This document shows positions 30,790 to 41,840 of a DNA stretch of 64,000 bases, one piece after another. Within the stretch, counting starts at the first letter, position 1. Every line of letters begins with the position of its first letter. Made by a program: the position numbers and the translations under genes. The notes beneath the pieces were generated by a model. The model made no database searches. It was not told where the DNA came from and was given only the letters and a program-made list of their open reading frames with translations. The DNA comes from Perlucidibaca piscinae DSM 21586 (GTDB lineage: Bacteria; Pseudomonadota; Gammaproteobacteria; Pseudomonadales; Moraxellaceae). The DNA lies in assembly GCF_000420045.1 (NCBI RefSeq), contig NZ_ATUE01000005.1:124001-188000 (forward strand), given 5' to 3'.

Positions 30790-32016
30790 TCAGCCCAGCT
30801 CGATGTCACGGTCTCGCACACCCAGCAGGTAGAGAATGCCGTCCAGCCCCAGCGTGCTGATCGCCTGCCTTGCGCTGGCACGCACCAGCGGCTTGGCACG
30901 GAAGGCAATGCCGAGGCCGGCGATCGACAGCATCGGCAAGTCGTTGGCACCATCACCGACAGCAATCACCTGCTCCAGATTGACCCCCTCGCTGGCAGCG
31001 ATCTCGCGCAACAGCTCGGCCTTGCGTTTGCCATCCACGACCCGGCCGACGACGCGGCCGGTGACCTTGCCGTCCTCGATCTCCAGCGCATTGGCATGCA
31101 CGTAATCGATCCCCAGCTTCTTCTGCAGATGCTCGCCGAAATAGGTGAACCCCCCGGACAGGATGGCGGTCTTGTAGCCCAGCGCCTTCAACGTGCGCAT
31201 GAGGTGCTCGGCACCCTCAGTGAGCTTGAGCGACTGCGCGATGCCTTCCAGCACCGACGCATCCAGCCCCTTGAGCAATGCGACACGCGCCTCGAAGCTC
31301 TGGATGAAGTCGAGCTCGCCCTGCATGGCGCGCTCGGTGATCTCGGCGACCTGTTCGCCGACACCCGCTGCCTTGGCCAGCTCGTCGATGACCTCGTGCT
31401 CGATCAGCGTGGAGTCCATGTCGAAACAGACCAGACGACGGTTGCGACGGAAGGCGTTGTCCTTCTGGAAGGCGATATCGACACCCAGCTCGCCAGCCAG
31501 ACGCAGAAACTCGGCACGCATGGCATCGCGGTCGCGCGGCTCGCCGCGCACGGAGAACTCGACGCAGGCCTTGGCCTGCGCCGGACTCGCCGTCTCGCCC
31601 TCGAGCGCAACACGCCCGGACAGGCGCTGCAGGCCGTCGATGTTGAGCCCCTGATCAGCAATCAGGCGGGTCAGCTCGGCCAGGTGCTCGGCGGTGATCT
31701 TGCGCGCCAGCAGGGTCACGATGTGCCGCGACTTGCCCTGCCCGGACACCCAGTGATGGTAGCTGTCACCGCTGATCGGCGTGAAACGGGCATGCAGGCC
31801 CAGGGCATGGGCCTCGAACAACACGGCGCGCATCAGGCGCGCGGAATCGTCTTCACCACCGGTCTCGATCACCAGTCCGAGGGTGAGCTGGTCATGGATG
31901 ACCGCCTGGCTGACGTCGAGAATGTTGACGTCGTGGGCGGCCAGCGCCGCCGTCAGCACGGCGCTGATGCCGGGCCGGTCGGGTCCCGCGATGGAGACCA
32001 GGAGAATTTCGCGCAC
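30790..32016 (-). CDS. serB: Phosphoserine phosphatase
   Basis: 408 residues from a GTG at 32016, chosen because AAGGAGT sits 5 bases upstream and the family's ACT domain begins with REILLVSIAGPDRPG; in-frame sequence upstream is unlike the family. Two N-terminal ACT-like segments (about 1-170), then a HAD phosphatase: motif I CFDMDSTLIEHEVIDELAK, motif II ILSGGFTYF, motif IV GDGANDLPML. Last step of serine synthesis. It is not linked to serA (12 kb away), the usual situation. Confidence 0.95.
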   Translation of the reverse strand: MREILLVSIAGPDRPGISAVLTAALAAHDVNILDVSQAVIHDQLTLGLVIETGGEDDSARLMRAVLFEAHALGLHARFTPISGDSYHHWVSGQGKSRHIVTLLARKITAEHLAELTRLIADQGLNIDGLQRLSGRVALEGETASPAQAKACVEFSVRGEPRDRDAMRAEFLRLAGELGVDIAFQKDNAFRRNRRLVCFDMDSTLIEHEVIDELAKAAGVGEQVAEITERAMQGELDFIQSFEARVALLKGLDASVLEGIAQSLKLTEGAEHLMRTLKALGYKTAILSGGFTYFGEHLQKKLGIDYVHANALEIEDGKVTGRVVGRVVDGKRKAELLREIAASEGVNLEQVIAVGDGANDLPMLSIAGLGIAFRAKPLVRASARQAISTLGLDGILYLLGVRDRDIELG

Positions 32017-32065
32017 AGCGACTCCTTGCAATGGGTTGGGGCGATCCATCTCGCAGGCCGCAGCG

Positions 32066-34303
32066 TCAGCCGACGCTGAGATCATCCACCTTCTGGAAAC
32101 CGCGCGGCAACTTCTGGCCGCGGCGGGCACGTTCGCCACGATAGAACTCAAGATCCTTGTCGGTCAGCGTCATGTGGCGGGCACCAGCATGCACGGTGAG
32201 CTTGTCACCCGCCGCCAGCGCCAGCACACGCACGATGCGCTCGCCCTCACCGGCATCCAGATTCATCAGCTTGTTGCCCTTGCCCTTGCTCAGGCGCGGC
32301 AGATCGGCGGCGGCGAATACCAGCAAACGCCCTGCCGAGCTCAGCACAGCGAGACTCAGCGTGGCGACATCCGTCAGTTTCAACGGCGGCAGTACCTGCG
32401 CGCCCTCGGGCACGGTGAGCACGGCCTTGCCGTTGCGATTGCCGGCCTCGAGATCTCCGAGGCTGGCAATGAAGCCATAGCCGGCCGTGGTGGTGAGCAG
32501 CAGCGCCTGCGCGGTATCCCCCATGACCACGGCGAGGAACTGGCTGCCGGGCGGCGGGCTCAGCTTGCCGGTCAGCGGCTCGCCCTGCCCGCGTGCCGAT
32601 GGCAGCGTGCTGGCCGACAGGGAGTAGCTGCGGCCGCTGCTGTCGAGGAAATGCGCAAGCTGGTTGCTGCGACCCTCGGCCTTGGCCAAGTAGGCATCCC
32701 CCGCCTTGTAGCTGAGGCCGGCGGCATCGATGTCGTGGCCCTTGGCGGCACGCACCCAGCCCTTCTCGGAGAGCACCACGGTGACCGGCTCGGCCGGGGT
32801 CAGGTCGGACTCGCTGAGCGCAGCGGCCTCGCGTCGCTCCACCAGCGGCGAGCGACGCTCATCGCCATATTTGGCAGCATCGGCCTCGATCTCGCGCACC
32901 AGCAGCTTCTTCAGCAGCGGGTTGGAGCCAAGCGTCTTTTCCAGCTGATCGCGCTCCTTGGCCAGCTCGTCTTGCTCGCCGCGGATGCGCATTTCCTCGA
33001 GCTTGGCGAGATGGCGCAGCTTGAGCTCGAGAATGGCCTCGGCCTGCAGGTCGGACAGCCCGAAACGCAGCATCAGCTCGGCCTTGGGCTCCTCCTCGTA
33101 GCGGATGATGCGAATGACCTCGTCGATGTTGAGGAAGGCGATCAGCAGACCGTCAAGGATGTGCAGGCGCGCATTGACCTTGTCGAGGCGGTGCTGCAGA
33201 CGACGGCGCACGGTCAGGGTGCGGAACTCCAGCCATTCACCGAGCATCTCGCGCAGCCCCATGACACGCGGACGGCCATCCAGCCCGAGCACGTTCATGT
33301 TGACGCGGTAGCTGGACTCGAGGTCCGTGGTCGCGAACAGATGACCCATCAGCTGCTCGACATCGACCCGGTTCGAGCGCGGCACGATGACCAGGCGAGT
33401 CGGGTTCTCGTGGTCGGACTCGTCGCGCAGGTCGGCGACCCAGGGCAGCTTCTTGGCCTGCATCTGGTCGGCGATCTGGGTCAGCACCTTGGCGCCCGAG
33501 ACCTGGTGCGGCAGCGCGGTGACGACGATGTCGCCATCCTCGACCTCATAGACCGCACGCATGCGGAAGCCGCCCTTGCCGGTGGCGTACATCTGCACCA
33601 GCTCGTGTCGCGGCGTGATGATCTCGGCGGCGGTGGCGAGGTCGGGCCCGGGCACGAACTCGCAGAGCGCGTCCAGTGACAGGCCAGGGTCCTGCAGCAG
33701 GGCAATCGTGGCTTTCGCGATCTCGCGCAGATTGTGCGCCGGGATGTCGGTGGCCATGCCCACGGCGATGCCGGTGGTGCCGTTGAGCAGCAGGTTGGGC
33801 AGACGCGCCGGCAGCACGCAGGGCTCTTCCATCGTGCCGTCGAAATTGGGCTGCCAGTCGACCGTGCCCTGCTCCAGTTCGGCCAGCAGGGTATCGGCAT
33901 AGGGTGACAGACGCGCCTCGGTGTAGCGCATGGCGGCGAAGGACTTGGGATCGTCCGGCGAGCCCCAGTTGCCCTGGCCGTCCACCAGCGGGTAGCGGTA
34001 GCTGAACGGCTGCGCCATCAGCACCATGGCTTCGTAACACGCCGAGTCGCCATGTGGATGGTATTTGCCGAGTACGTCACCGACGGTGCGCGCCGACTTC
34101 TTGTGCTTTGCCGTGCTGCGCAACGCCAACTCGCTCATGGCGTAGACAATGCGGCGCTGCACCGGCTTGAGGCCGTCGCCGATGTGCGGCAGGGCACGGT
34201 CCTTGATCACATACATCGAGTAGTTCAGGTAGGCCTGCTCGGTGTAGCTGCGCAGCGGTACGAGCTCGGTGCCGTCCTGGGGTGACATGGGCGTATCGGT
34301 CAT
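32066..34303 (-). CDS. parC: DNA topoisomerase IV subunit A
   Basis: 745 residues. Type IIA topoisomerase cleavage subunit that decatenates daughter chromosomes with ParE. Landmarks are YLNYSMYVIKDRALPHIGDG, the quinolone-resistance region HGDSACYEAMVLMAQPF with Ser at the usual position, and the active-site Tyr127 in MRYTEARLSPYAD. The C-terminal beta-pinwheel is short. Start at 34303 (MTDTPMSPQDG) is preferred over the upstream ATG at 34327. parE is nearby on the same strand but separated by a YrbL-family gene on the opposite strand. Confidence 0.96.
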   Translation of the reverse strand: MTDTPMSPQDGTELVPLRSYTEQAYLNYSMYVIKDRALPHIGDGLKPVQRRIVYAMSELALRSTAKHKKSARTVGDVLGKYHPHGDSACYEAMVLMAQPFSYRYPLVDGQGNWGSPDDPKSFAAMRYTEARLSPYADTLLAELEQGTVDWQPNFDGTMEEPCVLPARLPNLLLNGTTGIAVGMATDIPAHNLREIAKATIALLQDPGLSLDALCEFVPGPDLATAAEIITPRHELVQMYATGKGGFRMRAVYEVEDGDIVVTALPHQVSGAKVLTQIADQMQAKKLPWVADLRDESDHENPTRLVIVPRSNRVDVEQLMGHLFATTDLESSYRVNMNVLGLDGRPRVMGLREMLGEWLEFRTLTVRRRLQHRLDKVNARLHILDGLLIAFLNIDEVIRIIRYEEEPKAELMLRFGLSDLQAEAILELKLRHLAKLEEMRIRGEQDELAKERDQLEKTLGSNPLLKKLLVREIEADAAKYGDERRSPLVERREAAALSESDLTPAEPVTVVLSEKGWVRAAKGHDIDAAGLSYKAGDAYLAKAEGRSNQLAHFLDSSGRSYSLSASTLPSARGQGEPLTGKLSPPPGSQFLAVVMGDTAQALLLTTTAGYGFIASLGDLEAGNRNGKAVLTVPEGAQVLPPLKLTDVATLSLAVLSSAGRLLVFAAADLPRLSKGKGNKLMNLDAGEGERIVRVLALAAGDKLTVHAGARHMTLTDKDLEFYRGERARRGQKLPRGFQKVDDLSVG

Positions 34304-34450
34304 GAAAGGCGCCTGTGGAAAACGCATGAAAAGGCTGGGCCATAGCGTAGAGCAAGCCGTCGCGCAGGGCGAGTGCTGACTGACAAGGACCGGGAACGCA
34401 TCATTGCATCAGCCAGCCATGAGGCAACACCAAAGCGACATCGGTCAAAT

Positions 34451-34479
34451 TTGCAGCAGACTGCCACGAACATTACAAT
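34451..34479 (+). promoter_or_regulatory. Candidate sigma-70 promoter for the first YrbL-family gene
   Basis: TTGCAG at 34451-34456, a 17-bp spacer and TACAAT at 34474-34479, 39 bases before the ATG at 34518. The flanks are AT-rich against the GC-rich background. Confidence 0.55.
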
Positions 34480-34517
34480 CTGTTCACATTTATCAGGCAG
34501 TACGCAGGCCCACCACC

Positions 34518-35162
34518 ATGACGATCATCCTGAGCGGGGTCACCCCCATCAAGTCTGGCGGCGAAAAGCTGGTGTTCTGGCATCCGGAGCAGCCTGGCCA
34601 GCTGATCAAGCTGATCAACAGCCGCTACATCCAGCACATGAACAAGCAATGGCCGCTGATGATGCGCTTCCAGCGCATGGCACATTACTGGTCCTATCTG
34701 CGCGAACTTACCGAGCACATCGCCGCACGCGCGCAAGGCGTCGGCCAGCTGCATCATCTGCAGAACATCACCGGCCTGGTCGACACCGACCTGGGTCTTG
34801 GCCTGGTCACACAAGCAGTGCTCAAGCGTGGCGGCGGGCTGGCCGACACGCTGTCGGATGTCATCGGCAAGGGGCAGTTCGGCTCCGCTGAGGCCGAGGC
34901 CTTCGAGGCGTTGTGCCAGTGGCTGGACGAGACCCCGCTGATCATTCGCGATCTCGCCGCTCACAACGTGGTCTGGGACGAGGTCAATCAGCACCTGGTC
35001 ATCATCGATGGCGTCGGCGGACGTTTGCGGCCGTCAGTGCGAAGCCTGTCGCAGCGCTACAACCGCTACAGCAACCGCAAGAAGGTCACCAAGCTGCGGC
35101 TGCGCGTGCAACGCCAGCTCGCCAGCGTGCACGTGGCGCCCGCCGAACCGCACGCGGTCTGA
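34518..35162 (+). CDS. YrbL-family protein with kinase-like catalytic loop
   Basis: 214 residues. It resembles the PhoP-regulatory-network protein YrbL family, which belongs to the protein-kinase-like fold. A Lys at 31 (QLIKLINSR) sits where the ATP-binding Lys would be; a catalytic-loop-like IRDLAAHNVVW (Arg144-Asp145, Asn150) and a DFG-like IDG (Asp164-Gly165) follow. The C-terminus is basic and rich in Arg/Lys/Tyr. It is alone between parC and parE on the opposite strand with its own promoter. The substrate is unknown. See the paralogue at 49763 inside the LPS region. Confidence 0.7.
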   Translation: MTIILSGVTPIKSGGEKLVFWHPEQPGQLIKLINSRYIQHMNKQWPLMMRFQRMAHYWSYLRELTEHIAARAQGVGQLHHLQNITGLVDTDLGLGLVTQAVLKRGGGLADTLSDVIGKGQFGSAEAEAFEALCQWLDETPLIIRDLAAHNVVWDEVNQHLVIIDGVGGRLRPSVRSLSQRYNRYSNRKKVTKLRLRVQRQLASVHVAPAEPHAV

Positions 35163-35178
35163 TCGGCTCCTCGCGCAG

Positions 35179-35202
35179 GGTGCCAGCCGCCTGACTGGCA
35201 CC
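35179..35202. terminator. Hairpin between convergent YrbL-family gene and parE
   Basis: GGTGCCAG / CTGGCACC, 8-bp perfect stem with an 8-base loop in the 63-bp gap between the two stop codons. No T-run, so a weak or rho-assisted terminator. Confidence 0.45.
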
Positions 35203-35225
35203 ACTCACATTCTCGGACAATCCGC

Positions 35226-37115
35226 TCAGACCGCCACGTCGGCCAGGTTGCCCTTGGTCTCCAGCCAGGTCTTGCGATCGCCAGCGCGCTTCTTCGCCAG
35301 CAGCATGTCCATGGTCTCGCGAGTCAGCTCGTCCTCGTCCAGCACGAGCTGGATGAGACGACGCGTATCGACAGCCATCGTCGTTTCGCGCAGCTGCAGC
35401 GGGTTCATTTCGCCGAGGCCCTTGAAGCGCGTGACCTGCGGCTTGCCACGCTTGTGCTCGGCCTCGAGGCGGTCGAGGATGCCCTGCTTCTCGGCGTCGT
35501 CGAGGGCATAGAACACCTGCTTGCCCATGTCGATGCGGAACAACGGCGGCATGGCCACGCAGACGTGGCCGCCACGCACCAGCGCCGGGAAGTGCCGCAC
35601 GAACAACGCGCACAGCAGGGTGGCGATGTGCAGACCGTCGGAGTCGGCGTCGGCGAGGATGCAGACCTTGCCGTAGCGCAGACCGGAGAGATCCTCCGAG
35701 CCCGGATCCACGCCCAGCGCGACCGCGATGTCGTGCACTTCCTGCGAGGCCAGGATCTGGTCGCTGTCGACCTCCCAGGTGTTGAGGATCTTGCCACGCA
35801 GCGGCATCACCGCCTGGAACTCGCGGTCGCGTGCCTGCTTGGCGGAGCCACCGGCGGAGTCGCCCTCGACCAGGAACAGCTCGCTGCGGGCGATGTCGCT
35901 GCCTGAGCAATCAGCGAGCTTGCCCGGCAGGGCCGGACCGGCGGCGATCTTCTTGCGCGCGACCTGCTTGCTCTGGCGCAGGCGCCGCTGCGCCGAGCTG
36001 ATCACCAGCTGCGCCAGCTGCTCGGCGATGTCGACATGCTGGTTCAGGTACAGCGAGAAGGCATCCTTGACCACACCGGACACGAACGCCGCGGACTCGC
36101 GCGACGACAGGCGCTCCTTGGTCTGGCCGGCGAACTGCGGGTCCTGCATCTTCAGTGACAGCACGAAGGCGCAGCGCTCCCAGAGATCCTCGGGGGCCAG
36201 CTTGATGCCGCGCGGCAGCAGGTTGCGGAATTCGCAGAACTCGCGCAGTGCCTCCAGCAGGCCCGAGCGCAGACCGTTGACATGGGTACCGCCCTGCACG
36301 GTAGGGATGAGGTTGACGTAGCTTTCCTGGGTCAGGTCACCGCCTTCCGGCAGCCACAGCACGGCCCAGTCCACGGCCTCGTGCTTGCTCTCGAACTGCC
36401 CCAGAAAGGGCTGCTCGGGCAGACGCGGCCAGTCTTGCGTGGCCTCCAGCAGATAGTCCTTGAGGCCGTCCTGGTAATGCCACTCGACCTTCTCGCCACT
36501 GGCCTCGTCATGGAAATGCAGGTGCAGGCCCGGGCACAGCACGGCCTTGGCGCGCAGCACGTGCTTGAGCTTGCTGATCGAGACCCGGGGCGAGTCAAAG
36601 TACGTGGGGTCAGGCTTGAAGCGCACCGTGGTGCCGGTAGCGCGCTTGCCGCACTCGCCCACCACCGCCAGCTCGCGCGCCTTGTGGCCATTGGCAAACG
36701 TCATCTGCCAGAGCTGTCCGCCCCGCTTGACGGTGACCTCCAGCGAGGTCGACAGCGCATTCACCACAGAAGCACCGACCCCGTGCAGACCGCCGGAATA
36801 CTTGTAGTTCTTGCCCGAGAACTTGCCGCCGGCATGCAGGCGCGTGAGGATGAGCTCGATGCCGGAGACCTTGTGCTCAGGATGGATGTCCACCGGCATG
36901 CCGCGGCCGTTGTCACTGACCTCGACACTGCCGTCGGCAAGCAGCACCACCCGCACCTCGTCAGCGAAACCACCCAGGGCCTCGTCGACGGAGTTGTCGA
37001 GAATTTCCTGCACCAGGTGGTTGGGACGCGTGGTGTCCGTGTACATGCCCGGGCGCTTGCGCACCGGGTCCAGGCCTTCGAGAACTTCAATCGCCGAGGC
37101 GTTGTAACCGCTCAT
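35226..37115 (-). CDS. parE: DNA topoisomerase IV subunit B
   Basis: 629 residues, the E. coli ParE length. ATPase subunit: GHKL motif EILDNSVDEALGG, glycine loops GRGMPVDIHPE and YKYSGGLHGVGASVVNALS, the TOPRIM acidic motif LVEGDSAGGSAKQARDR and DADSDGLHI. Together with ParC it forms topoisomerase IV. Last gene of the thiC-nudF-yqiB-parE chain; its ATG overlaps the yqiB stop by 4 bases. Confidence 0.97.
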   Translation of the reverse strand: MSGYNASAIEVLEGLDPVRKRPGMYTDTTRPNHLVQEILDNSVDEALGGFADEVRVVLLADGSVEVSDNGRGMPVDIHPEHKVSGIELILTRLHAGGKFSGKNYKYSGGLHGVGASVVNALSTSLEVTVKRGGQLWQMTFANGHKARELAVVGECGKRATGTTVRFKPDPTYFDSPRVSISKLKHVLRAKAVLCPGLHLHFHDEASGEKVEWHYQDGLKDYLLEATQDWPRLPEQPFLGQFESKHEAVDWAVLWLPEGGDLTQESYVNLIPTVQGGTHVNGLRSGLLEALREFCEFRNLLPRGIKLAPEDLWERCAFVLSLKMQDPQFAGQTKERLSSRESAAFVSGVVKDAFSLYLNQHVDIAEQLAQLVISSAQRRLRQSKQVARKKIAAGPALPGKLADCSGSDIARSELFLVEGDSAGGSAKQARDREFQAVMPLRGKILNTWEVDSDQILASQEVHDIAVALGVDPGSEDLSGLRYGKVCILADADSDGLHIATLLCALFVRHFPALVRGGHVCVAMPPLFRIDMGKQVFYALDDAEKQGILDRLEAEHKRGKPQVTRFKGLGEMNPLQLRETTMAVDTRRLIQLVLDEDELTRETMDMLLAKKRAGDRKTWLETKGNLADVAV

Positions 37116-37702
37116 TCCAGTCCTTCCGTTTCGAGGTCTTCGGCAGGATCGCGCGTGACGGCGTCACGACGATCCCAGTCGGTGTAATCGGGATGCAGCA
37201 GCGGATCACGGGGCAGCCCCTGCTGCAGGCAGAGCTGCAGGCAGTCGCCGAGAAAATGATTGACCAGCTGCTTCTCGTTGACGCGCCAGCCGGCCGGGTG
37301 AGTGACCGGGACGATGGCCGGAATGCGTCGCGCCGTCTGGAAACGCAGCACGTCGGCCATGCGTGCGTCATGGAACAGACGCACCTCCATGTCCAGCTCC
37401 GGACACCAGGGCAGCAGCGGCGTCATCTGCGCCAGTCGCCAGGTTTCCGTGTAGCGGGTGCGCTCGACGCGCTGCAGCTGCAGCACCGGCTGCACGAGGA
37501 TCGCATCGTCATCGGACAGGGCGTCACCGGGCAACGCCAGAACGCGCGGCTCGCCCCAGGCAAACTCCAGCGGCGCCACCGGCCCCAGACGATCGCCCAG
37601 GCCGGCGCCACGCAGCAGCTTCTGCAGGCGCGCGTAGTTGAACTCGTAGAGCGCATGCATGCCGGCCAGATCGACCGTGTAGCGGGTGCGCGCGACGCTC
37701 AT
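37112..37702 (-). CDS. yqiB: DUF1249 protein (YqiB)
   Basis: 196 residues. The N-terminal YTVDLAGMHALYEFNYARLQKLL and the FELEVRLFHDARMADVLRFQ-like block (here LDMEVRLFHDARMADVLRFQ) are the hallmarks of DUF1249. The function of the family is unknown, but it is found next to nudF and parE across gammaproteobacteria, as here. I take the ATG at 37702, which overlaps the nudF stop by 4 bases. Confidence 0.9.
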   Translation of the reverse strand: MSVARTRYTVDLAGMHALYEFNYARLQKLLRGAGLGDRLGPVAPLEFAWGEPRVLALPGDALSDDDAILVQPVLQLQRVERTRYTETWRLAQMTPLLPWCPELDMEVRLFHDARMADVLRFQTARRIPAIVPVTHPAGWRVNEKQLVNHFLGDCLQLCLQQGLPRDPLLHPDYTDWDRRDAVTRDPAEDLETEGLE

Positions 37703-38333
37703 TGCGCCCACTGCCTACGCAGGCGATCGCGGTTCAGCGTCAGCCACTGCAGGGCCAGGATGCACACCGCGTTGTCGATGCGTCCGCTCGCCACCAGCGC
37801 CAGCGCGTCATCCAGCGCCCAGGTCGCGGCACGGATGTCCTCGCCCTCGCCGGGCAGACCATGCAGCCCGCCGGCCAGTGACAGATCGGCCGGCGCGGCA
37901 TACAGCGTGAAGCGCTCGTCTGAGCCGCCGGCGCTGGTCAGGAAGCTGGCGACCAGCTCGAGATCGGCCTCGGCGATGACCACGCCAGCCTCCTCCTCGG
38001 TCTCGCGCACGGCGACACCGGCCGGTGTCTCGCCCGGGCCGATGAGACCAGCGATGACCTCGATCTGCCAGGGATGCGGGGATGCCAGCGCCCCGGCACG
38101 GAACTGCTCGATCAGCAACACCCGGTCAGCCGGCGCATCGTAGAGAATGACGCCGGAGGCCGATGGCCGCACGAACAGCTCGCGGGCGATCTCCTGCGCC
38201 GGTCCGCCATCAAAGCGACGGTGGCGCAGCCAGAGCTTGTCCATGCGGTAGAAACCCTGGAACAGGGTGTCGCGACACAGGATCTCGACGTCGGCGGCGG
38301 TAAATTCGGCAGGCATCCGGGAGGCGCTCACGC

Positions 38334-38337
<4 letters not shown>
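37699..38337 (-). CDS. nudF: ADP-ribose pyrophosphatase (Nudix)
   Basis: 212 residues from a GTG that overlaps the thiC stop (GTGA) with AAGGTG just upstream; an internal ATG at 38316 is an alternative but lacks a ribosome binding site. The Nudix box is complete (GETPAGVAVRETEEEAGV preceded by GLIGP). N-terminal LFQGFYRMDKLWLRHRRFDGG is typical of NudF. It hydrolyses ADP-ribose to AMP and ribose 5-phosphate. Confidence 0.92.
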
Positions 38338-40265
<1,928 letters not shown>

Positions 40266-40457
40266 GCGGGTAGTCCTGCGATCGGCGTGGGCCACGACGA
40301 GTGGCTTTTGAGTAATCTGCCACTATATAGCGGCCCTGCAGGGTGAACAACTCGCGCAAGGTCGCTGCTCAGCATTCGTCGCCAGACCGGCGCGCACTTG
40401 CCTGACCGCAGCGCGCAGCTTAGGCTCGGCGCAACTCAACCGTTGTTGGATGTCGCC

Positions 40458-41840
40458 ATGCGCCTGCGTCTGCTGCCTGCCACCCTTCTCGCCCTCGGCA
40501 TGGGCCTGGGCTTGCCCGCCCCGGCACGAGCCATCGACCTGCTCGAGGCACTGCAGCTGGCCGAGCGCAACGATCCCAACCTGGCTGCCGTGCGCGCCTC
40601 GCGCGCCGCCGCCGCCGAAGGCACCAGCATCTCCCGTGCCGACCTGCTGCCGCGTCTGGTCGCCACTGGCAGCCAGACCCGCAACACCCTGCAGCAGGAC
40701 AGTTTCGGCGAGGCCAAATACGACAGCACGCAGTGGTCGGCCAAGCTCAGCCAGCCGCTTTTCCGCTGGGACGCCTGGCACCGCCACCAGGCCGCCAAGG
40801 CCCAGCGCTCGCAAGCCGAACTGCAGACCGATGAACAGCGCCAGAGCGTCTACCTCGGCATTGCCGAAGCCTATTTCAATGTGCTGCGTGCGGAAGACAA
40901 CCTGACCCTGGCCAAGGCCCAGGAGGCCGCCTTCAACCGCCAGCGCGAACAGGCGGAAGCGCGCTTCCAGGTCGGCCTGATCGCCCGTACCGACGTGCTT
41001 GAAGCCGAAGCCCAGCGCGATGCCGCCACGGCCCTGCGCCTGAGCAGCGAAATCGCCCTCGGCAGCGCCCGCGAGACCCTGCATGCCGCGCTGGGCAGCA
41101 CGGTAGACGGGCTTGCTCGCCTGCGCGAGCAGTTGCCCATGACCGCTCCGGTACCGGACTCGGCGGATGCCTGGGCCGGACTGGCACGCGAGAAGAATCC
41201 GGGCCTGCTGTCACTGCGTGAATCCGCCCGTGCCGCCGACGCCGCACGCAAGGCCCAGCAAGGCGGCTTTCTGCCCCAGGTTGATGTCTTCACCAGTTAC
41301 AGCAGCCGCGACAACGGCAGCACCAGCAATCCTTCGGTGAACTTCAACTCAGGCACCACCGACGTGGTCGGCATCGAAGCCAGCTGGGAGCTGTTCGCCA
41401 GCGGCAAGACCCTGGCCAGCGTCCGGCAGGCCGGCCTCAACGCCGAGGCCGTGCGTCAGCAGGCCCGTGCCCGCGAGTTCCAGGTGGTGAACGGTGCCCG
41501 CACCGGCTACCTGACCGTGAAGGCTGACAGCGCCCGCCTGCAGGCACGCCAGCGCGCCCAGGCCTCGGCCGAACTCGCGCTTGAGGCCGTCAAGGCCGGC
41601 TACTCGGTGGGCACGCGCAACATCGTCGACCTGCTGCTGGCCGAATCCGGCCTCTATGCCGCACGTCGTGACTACGCCAATGCACGCTATGACTACGTCA
41701 TCAACACGCTGCGCCTGCACGCGGCCGCCGGCCTGGTGAACGAGGAGCTGGTGAGGGGGATCAACGGGTGGCTGGAGGCGTCCGGGACGACATCGGCGCC
41801 TGGCGAACCGGCAGCTGCATCGTCATCGCCAGCCGGCTGA
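40458..41840 (+). CDS. tolC: Outer-membrane channel protein TolC
   Basis: 460 residues from the ATG at 40458; signal peptide ends ARA (about residue 25). Mature protein opens IDLLEALQLAERNDPNLAAVRA; strand segments include WSAKLSQPLFRWDAWHRHQAAK and VGIEASWELFASGKTLASVRQ, and the second repeat ends ARYDYVINTLRLHAAAGL. It serves multidrug pumps and other exporters. Its neighbour thiC on the divergent side is the same as in Pseudomonas, supporting the housekeeping TolC role rather than a dedicated one. Its last 80 bases overlap the convergent rmlD gene. Confidence 0.93.
   Translation: MRLRLLPATLLALGMGLGLPAPARAIDLLEALQLAERNDPNLAAVRASRAAAAEGTSISRADLLPRLVATGSQTRNTLQQDSFGEAKYDSTQWSAKLSQPLFRWDAWHRHQAAKAQRSQAELQTDEQRQSVYLGIAEAYFNVLRAEDNLTLAKAQEAAFNRQREQAEARFQVGLIARTDVLEAEAQRDAATALRLSSEIALGSARETLHAALGSTVDGLARLREQLPMTAPVPDSADAWAGLAREKNPGLLSLRESARAADAARKAQQGGFLPQVDVFTSYSSRDNGSTSNPSVNFNSGTTDVVGIEASWELFASGKTLASVRQAGLNAEAVRQQARAREFQVVNGARTGYLTVKADSARLQARQRAQASAELALEAVKAGYSVGTRNIVDLLLAESGLYAARRDYANARYDYVINTLRLHAAAGLVNEELVRGINGWLEASGTTSAPGEPAAASSSPAG

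Noticed and set aside
31781..33679. A 632-residue plus-strand open frame opposite parC
   Set aside because: Antisense shadow of parC, which has complete topoisomerase motifs.
40266..40457. TPP riboswitch upstream of thiC
   Set aside because: Searched by eye on the minus strand for CTGAGA and the downstream conserved segments; not found.
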